Part shown: positions 1 to 9,079 of the stretch, piece after piece
Numbering within the stretch: the first letter of the stretch is position 1
How the letters are laid out: each line of letters starts with the position of its first letter
Assembly: GCF_000284035.1 (NCBI RefSeq)
Contig: NC_016887.1
Location: 372,001-436,000, forward strand
DNA from: Nocardia cyriacigeorgica GUH-2
Lineage (GTDB): Bacteria > Actinomycetota > Actinomycetes > Mycobacteriales > Mycobacteriaceae
Direction of reading: 5' to 3'
Length of the DNA stretch: 64,000 nt
Notes under the pieces: model-generated
Told to the model about the DNA's origin: nothing
The model's input: the letters and a program-made list of their open reading frames with translations, nothing else
Database searches by the model: none
Position numbers and translations under genes: made by a program

Positions 1-275
1 GCGTGCGCGAGACGCTGGATCTGACCGGCCCGACCATCTACCGCGACGGCACCATCGAACGCGAGGTCTACACCGTGCGCGGACAGGTCCGGGCGGGCAA
101 CTCCGGTGGGCCGCTGGTGGATACCGAAGGCAACGTGCTCGGCGTGGTGTTCGGCGCCGCCGTCACCGACGACGACACCGGCTATGTGCTCACCCTGCAG
201 GAGGTCCGGCGTCAGCTGGACTCGGCGGCGGGATCGAACGCGCCGGTCGCGACAGGGCCGTGCATGCTGAGCTGA
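1..275 (+). CDS. marP: MarP-like membrane serine protease, C-terminal part
   Basis: This is the 3' end of a gene that begins before the window. The 90 visible residues hold the trypsin-fold motif GNSGGP, whose Ser is the nucleophile, followed by a stretch GNVLGVVFG that fits the last strands of a chymotrypsin-like domain. In mycobacteria MarP (Rv3671c) is a periplasmic protease needed for acid resistance, and it lies next to the same epoxide-hydrolase-like gene as here. The identification rests on the motif plus this gene order. The membrane segments and the His and Asp of the triad would lie upstream and cannot be seen. Confidence 0.8.
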   Translation, partial: VRETLDLTGPTIYRDGTIEREVYTVRGQVRAGNSGGPLVDTEGNVLGVVFGAAVTDDDTGYVLTLQEVRRQLDSAAGSNAPVATGPCMLS

Positions 276-405
276 TCGGAGACGCACCCGGCGGCAATGG
301 CGCCGCCGGTTGGACGAGCCGATAGCGATGCGGGACGTCGGCTGTCGCGGCAGGGCCGGTCCCTCGGCGGCTTACGGGAGCACCGCGGCTCGGGGAGTGC
401 GGCGC

Positions 406-1341
406 TCAGCTCAGCAGTTTGGCCAACTCGGTCGTCACCGCTTCCGGGTTCTCCTGATGCGCGAAATGCCCGGCGCCGGCGATGGTGACCACGCTGCGGC
501 GCGGGGAGAGCCGATGGCCGCGATGGATGGTCGTGGTGAGCACGTAGCGGTCCTGTTCGCCGCGCATGGACAGCACCGGAATGTCGATGGGCTTGCGCAT
601 GATGGCCATGAATCTGCGACCGTCCGGCCGCCACTGGCTACGGAACGCCCAGCGCTGATATTCCAGCGAGCAATGGGCCGCGCCGGGAATCTGGATGGCC
701 GAACGCATCCGGCGTGCGGTGTCGGTGAATTCGCTGGTCCCGGACCAGGACGCACCCACCCGCTCGCGCAGCAGCCGCTCCACCTCGGCGCCGTCACCGC
801 GGGTCAGCAGGTGTTCGGGGTAGCGGGGCAGCTGGTAGCGCAAGAAATTCGGCAGCCAGGTCCCGCGCTGGTTGCGGTCGCGCAGGATCGCGCTCTTGAG
901 CGCGGCCGGATGCGGTGATCCGATCACCGCGATCGCCCGCACCAGGCGCGGATGCATGACCGCCGTCGCCCAGCACACCAGACCACCGTCAGCGTGTCCG
1001 ACCAGGGTGGCTTCGGTATGGCCGAGCGCGCGGATGAGCCCGGCGATATCGCCGGCCAGGGTCCAGCCGTCGTAGCCGCGCGGTGGTTTGTCGCTGTCAC
1101 CGTAACCGCGCAGATCCACTGCGACGGCGCGGTAACCGAGGGCGGACAGCCCGGTCAGCTGATGCCGCCAGGACCACCAGAAGTCGGCGAACCCGTGCAG
1201 CAGCACCACCAGCGGCGCGTCCGTGCGTTCGGCCGCGGCCTCCACGACGTGGAAGCGGATGCCGTTGGCGTGAACGTCGCGGTGGGTCCATGGACCCTCA
1301 TAACGGACGCTGGACGGGTCCGGCAGGAAGTTCGACGCCAC
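406..1341 (-). CDS. alpha/beta hydrolase, epoxide-hydrolase-like (EphE type)
   Basis: A 311-residue alpha/beta hydrolase. The oxyanion region reads HGFADFWWSW (about residue 49), the nucleophile elbow reads GHADGG, placing Asp where epoxide hydrolases have it, and the catalytic His lies in GAGHFAHQENP near the C-terminus. There is no signal peptide, so it should be cytosolic. It converges on marP, the arrangement of M. tuberculosis ephE (Rv3670) and marP. The Asp nucleophile favours epoxide hydrolase over esterase. The substrate is unknown, and a haloalkane-dehalogenase-like activity cannot be excluded from sequence alone. Confidence 0.8.
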   Translation of the reverse strand: MASNFLPDPSSVRYEGPWTHRDVHANGIRFHVVEAAAERTDAPLVVLLHGFADFWWSWRHQLTGLSALGYRAVAVDLRGYGDSDKPPRGYDGWTLAGDIAGLIRALGHTEATLVGHADGGLVCWATAVMHPRLVRAIAVIGSPHPAALKSAILRDRNQRGTWLPNFLRYQLPRYPEHLLTRGDGAEVERLLRERVGASWSGTSEFTDTARRMRSAIQIPGAAHCSLEYQRWAFRSQWRPDGRRFMAIMRKPIDIPVLSMRGEQDRYVLTTTIHRGHRLSPRRSVVTIAGAGHFAHQENPEAVTTELAKLLS

Positions 1342-1377
1342 GCCGACCGAGCGTAGTAGGCCGGGGCCCGGCGTGTC

Positions 1378-1917
1378 TCAGCGGGCGGGCTTGTCCATGG
1401 CGATCTTGTCGGCGGTCAGCTCGTGCTTGCCGTGCGCGCCGAGCCCGCTGGGCAGCACCGAGCGGGTCTGCTTGAGCGAGTCGATGGTCTTCTCCGGTGC
1501 GCGCAGCTTCTTGACCTTGCGGTAGCCGAGGAAGGCGAAGGTGGCGGTGGCGATCACCATCAGCGCGAACACGATCCAGAACGCCGCCCACCGGTACAGC
1601 CAGATATCGAGGGTTTCGGCGACCGCGAAAAAGAAGAAGAAGCTGCTGAACAGCAGGATGGTCAGCGCGACGATGAAGAAGACGCTGCCCTGCAGGCCCT
1701 TCTTGATCTCGCCGGTGACCTCGGCCTTGGCCAGCTCCACCTCGGCGCGCACCAGCGTCGAGACCTGTTCGGTGGCATCGCGCACCAGGGTGCCGAAACT
1801 CGCCGTCGCGGTCGGGTCGACCTCGGACAGGGGGATCGCGGTCACGGTACGTCCGGGATCGTGCGGAGAGCCGTCTCGATGCGCGTCGCGTCCGTTACCG
1901 CCCTGTGTGACACTCAC
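1378..1917 (-). CDS. holin-X-like / phage-holin-family membrane protein
   Basis: A 179-residue protein with two closely spaced hydrophobic helices (the first around FFIVALTILLFSSFFFFF, the second around AAFWIVFALMVIATATFAFL) and an amphipathic, charged stretch rich in E and K before them (RAEVELAKAEVTGEIKKG). This is the layout of the actinobacterial Holin-X/DUF1469 family, which is chromosomal and not a lysis gene despite the name. The neighbours match M. tuberculosis Rv3669. The start is a GTG at the far end; a later GTG (VTAIPLSEVD) is possible. The molecular role is unknown. Confidence 0.75.
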   Translation of the reverse strand: MSVTQGGNGRDAHRDGSPHDPGRTVTAIPLSEVDPTATASFGTLVRDATEQVSTLVRAEVELAKAEVTGEIKKGLQGSVFFIVALTILLFSSFFFFFAVAETLDIWLYRWAAFWIVFALMVIATATFAFLGYRKVKKLRAPEKTIDSLKQTRSVLPSGLGAHGKHELTADKIAMDKPAR

Positions 1918-1945
1918 TTGGTCGACCCTTCTCCCTGTCCAGGCT

Positions 1946-3226
1946 TCATTGTTCTCGTTCTAGCGCACGCGCGTCTCGCCGCGCCTGGTGGACACGCCCA
2001 CGCCGCAACAGTAGCGCCGAACCGGCCAGGGATGCCGCCATAGAGGTCACCAAGATCGCGGCCTTGGCCAATTCCACGGCGGCTTCGTCCTCCAGCGCGA
2101 GTTCCGCCACCAGCAGGCTAACGGTGAAGCCGATCGCGCCGAGCACCGACAGGGCGAACATATCGCGATATCCGAGGTGCGCGGGGCGTTTGGCGATGCC
2201 GAGCCGGATCGCCAGCCAGCTCGAGCCCATGATGCCGATGGTCTTGCCCAGCAGCAGTCCGGCGATGATGGCCAGCGGCAGCCGCTCGGTGAACAGGTCG
2301 CCGAAGACGCTGGAGTTCAACGGGACTCCGGAGGCGAACAGCGCGAACAGCGGCACGCACAGCCCCGCCGAGATCGGCTGCACCAGATGTTCCCATCGGG
2401 TGGCGGGCGCTTCGGATTCGCCGGGATCCTTGCGGACTCGCGTCAGCAGGCCCATACCCACCCCGGCCAGCGTCGGATGCACGCCCGCCTCGTGTAGCGC
2501 GTACCAGGCCACCAGGGCCAGCGGCAGGTACACCAGCGGGGTGCGGATGCGCCGGTGCTGGGCCAGCCACCAGCCGCCGAAGCAGGCCAGCGCGGCCAGC
2601 AGCCACAGCAGCGACAGCCCGGCGGTGAACAGCACCGCGATCAGGATGATGGCCAGCAGGTCGTCGACCACGGCCAGGCTCAGCAGGAAGACCCTGGCGC
2701 TGGCCGGCACTCGGGAGCCGGTCATGGCCAGTACCGCCAGCGCGAACGCGATATCGGTGGCGACCGGGATGGCCCAGCCGCGGTCCATGCCCGGCACGCC
2801 GTAGCCGATGGCGTAGGCGATGATCGCGGGGGTGACCACACCGCCGATGGCGGCGATGATCGGCAGGGCGGCGCGTTTGCGGTCGGCCAGCTCGCCAACC
2901 ACGAGTTCGCGTTTGAGCTCGAGGCCGGCCACGAAGAAGAAGACCGCGAGCAGCCCGTCCTTGGTCCAGTCGGCCAGGGTGAGTTCCAGGTGCAGCGGCG
3001 GAATCGCCAGCACCGTGTCGGTCATCGTCTCGTAGGCGTGGCCCCACGGCGAGTTCACCCACAGCAACGCCACCGCGGCCGCGATGAGAAGCAGTGAGCC
3101 ACCGACGGTTTCGGTGCGTAGATAGCGGGACAGCTCCGAGCGCGCCGCTGTGATCACGGGAAACCTCTCGACGGGTCGGTCAGGGACCGCAGACGCGCTG
3201 CGAACCGCGAGGGATCCGAAGGTCAC
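1946..3226 (-). CDS. nhaA: Na+/H+ antiporter NhaA
   Basis: A 426-residue polytopic membrane protein with the NhaA pattern: an N-terminal helix (GGSLLLIAAAVALLWVNS), the motif FFFVAGLELKRELVVGEL, and VATDIAFALAVLA, in which the paired-Asp region of the ion-binding site lies, followed by further transmembrane helices. The family exchanges sodium for protons across the cytoplasmic membrane. The first about 35 residues are polar and may reflect an over-long start; a GTG at VITAARSELS is an alternative. The gene lies between the holin-like gene and acs, all on the minus strand but with gaps, so co-transcription is not certain. Confidence 0.93.
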   Translation of the reverse strand: MTFGSLAVRSASAVPDRPVERFPVITAARSELSRYLRTETVGGSLLLIAAAVALLWVNSPWGHAYETMTDTVLAIPPLHLELTLADWTKDGLLAVFFFVAGLELKRELVVGELADRKRAALPIIAAIGGVVTPAIIAYAIGYGVPGMDRGWAIPVATDIAFALAVLAMTGSRVPASARVFLLSLAVVDDLLAIILIAVLFTAGLSLLWLLAALACFGGWWLAQHRRIRTPLVYLPLALVAWYALHEAGVHPTLAGVGMGLLTRVRKDPGESEAPATRWEHLVQPISAGLCVPLFALFASGVPLNSSVFGDLFTERLPLAIIAGLLLGKTIGIMGSSWLAIRLGIAKRPAHLGYRDMFALSVLGAIGFTVSLLVAELALEDEAAVELAKAAILVTSMAASLAGSALLLRRGRVHQARRDARALEREQ

Positions 3227-3334
3227 GACCGCGCGCCGACCAGACTTCCCGGCACACCTTACGCAATTCTAACGGTTACACCCGGTGACAATCGAACCCA
3301 CCGGGCGTAACCTGCCGGACTTCGTCTGGATTGC

Positions 3335-5293
3335 TCAGGTGCGCGAGGCCCGGATCGCCTCGAAGACGTTCGGATCCACCAGCGTCGAGGTGTCGCCCAG
3401 TTCGCGGCCTTCGGCCACATCGCGCAGCAGCCGGCGCATGATCTTGCCGCTGCGGGTCTTGGGCAGTTCGGGTACCACATGGATCTCTCGCGGCCGCGCG
3501 ATCGGGCTGATCTCCCTGGCCACCTCGGCCTTGAGCTCGCTCACCAGTTCATCGCCGGTGTCCTTGGCTTCGGCGGTGAGGATGACGAACGCGACGATGC
3601 CCTGCCCGGTGGTCTCATCGCTGGCCCCGACCACCGCGGCCTCGGCCACACCGGCATGCCCGACCAGGGCGGATTCGACCTCGGCGGTGGAGATGCGGTG
3701 CCCGGAGACGTTCATGACGTCGTCGACGCGGCCGAGCACCCACAGGTCGCCGTCGGCGTCGAGCTTGGCGCCGTCACCGGCGAAGTACCAGCCCTGTTCG
3801 GCGTAGCGCTCCCAGTAGGTGGCCTTGTACCGCTCCATATCGCCCCAGATGCCGCGCAGCATGGACGGCCACGGCTGGTCGAGCACGAGATAGCCGACCA
3901 CGGCCGAATCACCGGCGGGGCGCACGATGGCGCCCTCTTCGTCGACGACCTTCGCCGAGATCCCGGGCAGCGGGGTCATGGCAGCACCCGGCTTGGCCGC
4001 GGTGACGCCGGGCAGCGGCGAGATCATGATCGACCCGGTCTCGGTCTGCCACCAGGTGTCCACGATCGGCGCGCTACCGGAGCCGATGACCTCGCGGTAC
4101 CACCGCCAGGCCTCCGGATTGATCGGCTCACCGACCGAACCCAGCACCCGGATCGAGGACAGATCGTGCGCGTCGGGGATCTCGCGACCCCACTTCATGA
4201 ACGTGCGGATCAGCGTGGGCGCCGTGTAATAGATGGTGACGCCGTACTTTTCGATGATCTGCCAGTGCCGGTGCTCATCGGGGAAGTTCGGCGTGCCCTC
4301 GTAGACGACCTGGGTGGCGCGGTTGGCGAGGGGGCCGTAGACGATGTAGCTGTGGCCGGTGACCCAGCCGATGTCGGCGGTGCACCAGTAGACGTCGGCG
4401 CCGGGTTTGTGGTCGAAGACGTAGTGGTGGGTGTAGGCGGTCTGGGTGAGGTAGCCGCCGCTGGTGTGCAGGATGCCTTTGGGTTTTCCGGTGGTGCCGG
4501 AGGTGTAGAGGATGAACAGCGGGTGTTCGGCGTCGAATGCCTGGGCTTCGTGTTCGGGGGAGGCCTGCGCGACGGTCTCGTGCCACCACAGGTCCCGGCC
4601 CTCGGTCCACGGCACCTCGACGTTGGTGCGGCGCACCACCAGCACGTGCTCGACGCTGTGTGGTACATCGCCCTTGGCGTAGAGCGCCTCGTCGACGGCC
4701 TCCTTCAGCGGTGCGGGCTTACCGCGCCGCCACTGGCCGTCGGTGGTGATGATCAGCCGGGCCCTGGCGTCGTCGACGCGCTGGCGCAGCGCCGAGGGGG
4801 AGAAGCCGGCGAAGACCACCGAATGGGTGAGCCCGAGTCGCGCGCAGGCCAGCATCGACACGATGGCCTCGGGGATCATCGGCATGTAGATGGCGACCCG
4901 GTCACCGGCCTCGAGACCGAGTTCGGTGAGGTAGTTGGCCGCCCGGCCGACCTCGGCCAGCAGCTCGTTATAGGTGATGGCGCGGGAATCGCCCGGTTCG
5001 CCCTCCCAGTGGATGGCGACCTGATCGCCGTGGCCGTCGAGCACATGCCGGTCGAGGCAGTTGAAGGCCACATTGAGCTTGCCGTCGGCGAACCATTTGG
5101 CGACCGGAGCGTCCGACCAGTCCAGCACCTGGCTCCACGGCTGATGCCAATGCAGACGGCCGGCCTGCTCGGCCCAGAAGCCTTCGCGGTCGGCCTCGGC
5201 GCGGCGATAGATCTCGGCATCGGCGTTCGCGGCGGCGGCGAACTCCGCGCTGGGCGGGTACGAGTCCTGGTGATCGGCGGTGGTTTCGGTCAT
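3335..5293 (-). CDS. acs: acetyl-CoA synthetase (AMP-forming)
   Basis: A 652-residue acyl-adenylate-forming enzyme of normal length for the family. The phosphate-binding loop is YTSGTTGKPKG, the aryl/acyl pocket region includes DTWWQTETG, and the C-terminal domain carries the invariant catalytic Lys in PKTRSGKIMRR (about residue 617). That Lys is the site at which protein acetyltransferases switch these enzymes off. It activates acetate to acetyl-CoA via acetyl-AMP in the cytosol. It diverges from the dpp peptide transporter operon, as Rv3667 does in M. tuberculosis. Confidence 0.95.
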   Translation of the reverse strand: MTETTADHQDSYPPSAEFAAAANADAEIYRRAEADREGFWAEQAGRLHWHQPWSQVLDWSDAPVAKWFADGKLNVAFNCLDRHVLDGHGDQVAIHWEGEPGDSRAITYNELLAEVGRAANYLTELGLEAGDRVAIYMPMIPEAIVSMLACARLGLTHSVVFAGFSPSALRQRVDDARARLIITTDGQWRRGKPAPLKEAVDEALYAKGDVPHSVEHVLVVRRTNVEVPWTEGRDLWWHETVAQASPEHEAQAFDAEHPLFILYTSGTTGKPKGILHTSGGYLTQTAYTHHYVFDHKPGADVYWCTADIGWVTGHSYIVYGPLANRATQVVYEGTPNFPDEHRHWQIIEKYGVTIYYTAPTLIRTFMKWGREIPDAHDLSSIRVLGSVGEPINPEAWRWYREVIGSGSAPIVDTWWQTETGSIMISPLPGVTAAKPGAAMTPLPGISAKVVDEEGAIVRPAGDSAVVGYLVLDQPWPSMLRGIWGDMERYKATYWERYAEQGWYFAGDGAKLDADGDLWVLGRVDDVMNVSGHRISTAEVESALVGHAGVAEAAVVGASDETTGQGIVAFVILTAEAKDTGDELVSELKAEVAREISPIARPREIHVVPELPKTRSGKIMRRLLRDVAEGRELGDTSTLVDPNVFEAIRASRT

Positions 5294-5548
5294 CTCGTCA
5301 CTTCCTTCACATCACCTGCGCATGCGGCCGGTTCCGACAGTAGTCAACTGTGACCCTCGCCGCTGCCGTCCGGTCCATCGGGTGGGCACCGAGACGACTC
5401 GCCGCGAACGCCTGACAAACCGGTGCCGCGGTCGCTATCGTCAGGCTGCTGATCGGCGGGCGGGGGAAGTCCGCAGGGCCGGTTCGAAACACGGCGGCCG
5501 AAACCGCTGCCTTCGAGCCGCGAGACGACGATGATTCCGGGGGTGCGT

Positions 5549-7168
5549 ATGCGGATTCCGGCCTGGCTCGCGACTGTGGTGCTGGCCCTGCTGTGCGTCG
5601 CGACCCTGCCCGCCTGCACCATCACCCCGGCCCTCGGCGATTCCATCGCGGTCAACGGCAGCGAACCGCAGAACCCGCTGGTGCCGTCGAATACCAATGA
5701 GAACGGCGGCGGCCGCATCGTCGACCGGCTCTTCGCCGGGTTGCGCCGCATCGACGCCGCGGGTCGGCTGCACGACGAGGTCGCCCAATCCATCGAGACC
5801 ACCGACCAGCAGCACTACCTGATCAGGCTGAAGCCCGGCTGGACCTTCAGCGATGGTTCCCCGGTCACCGCGCACTCGTTCGTCGACGCGTGGAATTTCG
5901 GCGCACTGATCACCAACGCGCAGTTGCAGAGCTACACCTACGAGCCGATCGTCGGCTTCGACGACGTACAGGCCGATCCACCACGCGCGCAGACGATGTC
6001 GGGGCTGCGGGTGCTCGACGACCTCACCTTCACCGTCGATCTGAAGGCGCCGACCATCGACTTCCGCACCCGGCTGGCCTACGCGCCGTTCTATCCGCTG
6101 CCCGAGGTGGCGTTCGACGACATCGAGGCCTTCGGACAGCGCCCGATCGGCAATGGCCCGTACCGCTTCGCCGACGGCGACGCCTGGCAGCACGATGTGA
6201 AGCTGGACCTGGTGCCCAACGAGAGCTACCGGGGCGGGCGCCCGGCCAAGAACAAGGGCCTGACCTTCGTGTTCTACTCCAACTTCGACGCCGCCTATTC
6301 GGATCTGCTGGCCGGCAACCTCGATGTGCTCGATACCGTCCCGCCCAGTGCGCTCACCGTCGTCGACGACGATCTCGGCGAGCGCGCCGTCTCCGCGCCC
6401 ACCGCGCAGAGCCAGTGGATCGGCACCCAGCCCGGCCTACCGCATTTCGACGGTGAGGAGGGCAGGTTGCGCCGCCACGCCATCTCCATGGCCATTCAGC
6501 GGGAACGCATCGGCGACAAGATCTTTCGCGGTACCCGCAAACCCGCGCGCGACTACACCTCGCGGGTGCTGCCCGGCTACAACCCGAATCTGCCCGGCTC
6601 CGAGGTCCTCGAATACAACCCCGAGCGAGCGCGTGAGTTGTGGGCGCAGGCCGATGAGATCTCGCCCTGGAGCGGACGATTCGAGATCGCCTACAACGCC
6701 GACGGCGGCCATCAGGCCTGGATCGACGCGGTGGCCAACAGCATCAAGAACACCCTGGGCATCGAAGCGGTCGGCGCCGCCCTGCCGACCTTCAAGCAGC
6801 TGCGCGACCACGTCACCGAGCGGACCATCGGCAAGGCGTTCCGGTCCGGCTGGCAGGGCGATTATCCGACCATGTTGCAGTTCCTCGAACCGGGCTTCCT
6901 CAGCAACTCCGCCACCAACGATTTCGACTATCACAACCCGGAATTCGACGCGCTGATCGCCGCCGCGGAGGCCGCGCCGTCCGAGGAGCGGTCCTGGGAG
7001 CTGGTCGGGCAGGCGCAGACGGTGCTGCTGCACGACCTGCCGACCATCCCGGTCTTCGACTACGTGAACTCCGCCGGGTACTCCGAGCGGGTGCGCAATG
7101 TCGCCTTCGCCTGGAACGGCCTGGCCGACTTCGAGAACATCGAACTGCGCCCAGCCGCCGGAGAATGA
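5549..7168 (+). CDS. dppA: peptide ABC transporter substrate-binding lipoprotein DppA
   Basis: An extracytoplasmic family 5 solute-binding protein of about 539 residues. It has a hydrophobic signal peptide ending in the lipobox LPAC, so it should be lipid-anchored on the outer face of the membrane. Typical family 5 stretches follow (LVPSNTNENGGGRIVDRLF; WTFSDGSPVTAHSFVDAWNF). It is first in a four-gene operon with two permeases and a double ATPase. I chose the ATG preceded by a GGGGG run; an ATG 18 bases earlier is also in frame. The ligand is probably oligopeptide, possibly haem by analogy with mycobacterial DppA. Confidence 0.92.
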   Translation: MRIPAWLATVVLALLCVATLPACTITPALGDSIAVNGSEPQNPLVPSNTNENGGGRIVDRLFAGLRRIDAAGRLHDEVAQSIETTDQQHYLIRLKPGWTFSDGSPVTAHSFVDAWNFGALITNAQLQSYTYEPIVGFDDVQADPPRAQTMSGLRVLDDLTFTVDLKAPTIDFRTRLAYAPFYPLPEVAFDDIEAFGQRPIGNGPYRFADGDAWQHDVKLDLVPNESYRGGRPAKNKGLTFVFYSNFDAAYSDLLAGNLDVLDTVPPSALTVVDDDLGERAVSAPTAQSQWIGTQPGLPHFDGEEGRLRRHAISMAIQRERIGDKIFRGTRKPARDYTSRVLPGYNPNLPGSEVLEYNPERARELWAQADEISPWSGRFEIAYNADGGHQAWIDAVANSIKNTLGIEAVGAALPTFKQLRDHVTERTIGKAFRSGWQGDYPTMLQFLEPGFLSNSATNDFDYHNPEFDALIAAAEAAPSEERSWELVGQAQTVLLHDLPTIPVFDYVNSAGYSERVRNVAFAWNGLADFENIELRPAAGE

Positions 7169-7177
7169 GGAGAGTCC

Positions 7178-8104
7178 ATGGCCTGGTACGTCGTGCGGCG
7201 GCTGTTGCAGATGATCCCGGTGTTCTTCGGCGCGACCCTGCTCATCTACTTCCTGATCTTCAAGGTCTCCGGCGGCTCGGTCGCCGCCCTGGCCGGTGAG
7301 CGCACGCTGACGCCGGCGCTGGAAGCCCAGTTGCAGGCCCGCTACCACCTGGACCGGCCCTTCATCGTGCAGTACCTATACTACCTGAAGGGCATTTTCA
7401 CCTTCGATCTCGGCACCTCGTTCTCCGGCCGTCCGGTCAGCGAAGAACTCGCGCGCGCCTTCCCGATCACCTTCCGGCTGGCCCTGCTCGCGGTGCTGTT
7501 CGAGGCGGTGTTCGGGGTGTTCTTCGGCGTTATCGCCGGATTGCGCAAGGGCAAGCTGTTCGATTCGACGATGCTGGTGGCCAGCCTGATCGTGATCGCG
7601 GTGCCGGTGTTCGTGCTCGCCTTCCTCGCCCAGTATCTGTTCGGCATCGAATGGGGGATCGCGCCGGTGACCGTCGGCGCCGATGCCAGTTTCACCCGGC
7701 TGATCGTGCCGGCGATGGTGCTCGGCGCACTGTCGTTCGCCTACGTCCTGCGCTTGACCCGCAGTTCGGTGGTGGAGAACCGGGACGCCGACTATGTGCG
7801 AACCGCCACCGCGAAAGGGTTGTCGCGCCGGCGCGTCGTGGTGGTGCACATTCTGCGCAATTCGCTGATCCCGGTGGTCACCTTCATCGGTGCCGACCTC
7901 GGCGCGCTGATGGGCGGGGCCATCGTCACCGAGGGCATCTTCAATATCCCCGGCGTCGGCGGCACGCTCTACCAGGCGGTGGTGCGCGGCGAGGCGCCGA
8001 CGGTGGTCTCCTTCGTGACGGTGCTGATCGTGGTGTTCCTGCTGGCCAACCTGATCGTCGACCTGCTGTACGCGGCGCTCGATCCACGGATCCGCTATGC
8101 GTGA
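7178..8104 (+). CDS. dppB: peptide ABC transporter permease DppB
   Basis: A 308-residue inner-membrane permease of the binding-protein-dependent type with about six helices. It starts with the MAWYVVRRLLQMIPVFFGAT segment typical of DppB/OppB. The cytoplasmic coupling loop (EAA-like) is visible around ADYVRTATAKGLSRRRVVVV, and GGAIVTEGIFNIPGVGGTL follows near the end. It begins 9 bases after dppA behind a GAGGAGAG ribosome-binding site, so it is clearly in the same operon. It should pair with DppC to form the translocation channel. Confidence 0.93.
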   Translation: MAWYVVRRLLQMIPVFFGATLLIYFLIFKVSGGSVAALAGERTLTPALEAQLQARYHLDRPFIVQYLYYLKGIFTFDLGTSFSGRPVSEELARAFPITFRLALLAVLFEAVFGVFFGVIAGLRKGKLFDSTMLVASLIVIAVPVFVLAFLAQYLFGIEWGIAPVTVGADASFTRLIVPAMVLGALSFAYVLRLTRSSVVENRDADYVRTATAKGLSRRRVVVVHILRNSLIPVVTFIGADLGALMGGAIVTEGIFNIPGVGGTLYQAVVRGEAPTVVSFVTVLIVVFLLANLIVDLLYAALDPRIRYA

Positions 8105-8119
8105 GAAGGGAGTGTGAGC

Positions 8120-9079
8120 ATGGCCGACGAGGGTGCGCGAGCCCGTCCGGGGCAGCAGCGCTGGGTCGCGCCCGCCGACGAGGTCTCCGTCGATGCGGTC
8201 GACCGGGTGCGCGTGGCCGGCACGCCGCGCGGGTTCTGGGGTGAGGCCTGGCGCGGGCTGCGGCGCAATCCGCTGTTCCTGGTGTCGGTGGCGATCATCG
8301 TGCTGGTGGTGCTGCTGGCGCTGTTCCCCGGGCTGTTCACCGACCAGGACCCGCGCTACTGCGTGGTCGACAACAGTCTGCTGCCGCCCAGCTCCGAGCA
8401 CTGGTTCGGGTTCGATCTGCAGGGCTGCGATATCTACGCGCGCACCGTCTACGGCGCGCGGGCGTCGGTGCTGACCGGCGTCGGCGCGTCGCTGCTGTTC
8501 GTCGCGATCGGAGCCACGCTCGGCGCGCTGGCCGGTTTCTACGGCGGGCTGCTGGACTCGATCATCTCCCGGATCTCGGAAATCGTGTACGCAGTGCCGC
8601 TGATGCTGGCCGCGATCGTCGTCATGCAACTGTCGCAGCGCCGGACCATCGCGCTGGTGATCGTCATCCTGGCCGGATTCACCTGGCCGCAGGTGGCGCG
8701 GATCGCGCGCGGTGCCGTCATCGCGGCCAAGAACAGCGAATACGTGCTGGCGGCGCGCGCGCTGGGAGTGTCGCGATTCCGGACGCTGCTGCGGCACGTG
8801 CTGCCGAACTCGCTGGGTCCGATCATCGTGGTGACCACCATCTGGCTGGGTGTTTTCATCGTCACCGAGGCGACCCTGTCGTTCCTCGGGGTCGGGTTGC
8901 CGCCCACGGAGGTGTCCTGGGGCGCCGATATCGCGACCGGCCAGCAGCAGTTGCGCGGCGGTTCGCTGATCCTGTTCTATCCCGCCACGGCGCTGGCACT
9001 GACGGTGCTCGGCTTCATCATGCTCGGCGACGCGCTCAGCGATGCCCTCGATCCGAAATCCCGCAGGAGGCGAGCATGA
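8120..9079 (+). CDS. dppC: peptide ABC transporter permease DppC
   Basis: A permease of about 319 residues with a longer polar N-terminus, then a first helix after RGLRRNPLFLVSVAIIVLVV, an OppC-like extracytoplasmic segment containing two Cys (DPRYCVV, LQGCDIYA), and the EAA coupling loop AARALGVSRFRTLLRHVLPN. It partners DppB. I prefer the ATG about nine bases after the GAAGGGAG ribosome-binding site; an in-frame GTG six bases earlier is the alternative. The stop overlaps the next start in ATGA, which indicates translational coupling with the ATPase gene. Confidence 0.92.
   Translation: MADEGARARPGQQRWVAPADEVSVDAVDRVRVAGTPRGFWGEAWRGLRRNPLFLVSVAIIVLVVLLALFPGLFTDQDPRYCVVDNSLLPPSSEHWFGFDLQGCDIYARTVYGARASVLTGVGASLLFVAIGATLGALAGFYGGLLDSIISRISEIVYAVPLMLAAIVVMQLSQRRTIALVIVILAGFTWPQVARIARGAVIAAKNSEYVLAARALGVSRFRTLLRHVLPNSLGPIIVVTTIWLGVFIVTEATLSFLGVGLPPTEVSWGADIATGQQQLRGGSLILFYPATALALTVLGFIMLGDALSDALDPKSRRRRA

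Noticed and set aside
7376-8797. Leftward open frame of 473 codons opposite dppB and dppC
   Set aside because: It is rich in Arg, His, Asp and Gln, the usual composition of a shadow frame, and lies opposite two typical permease genes.
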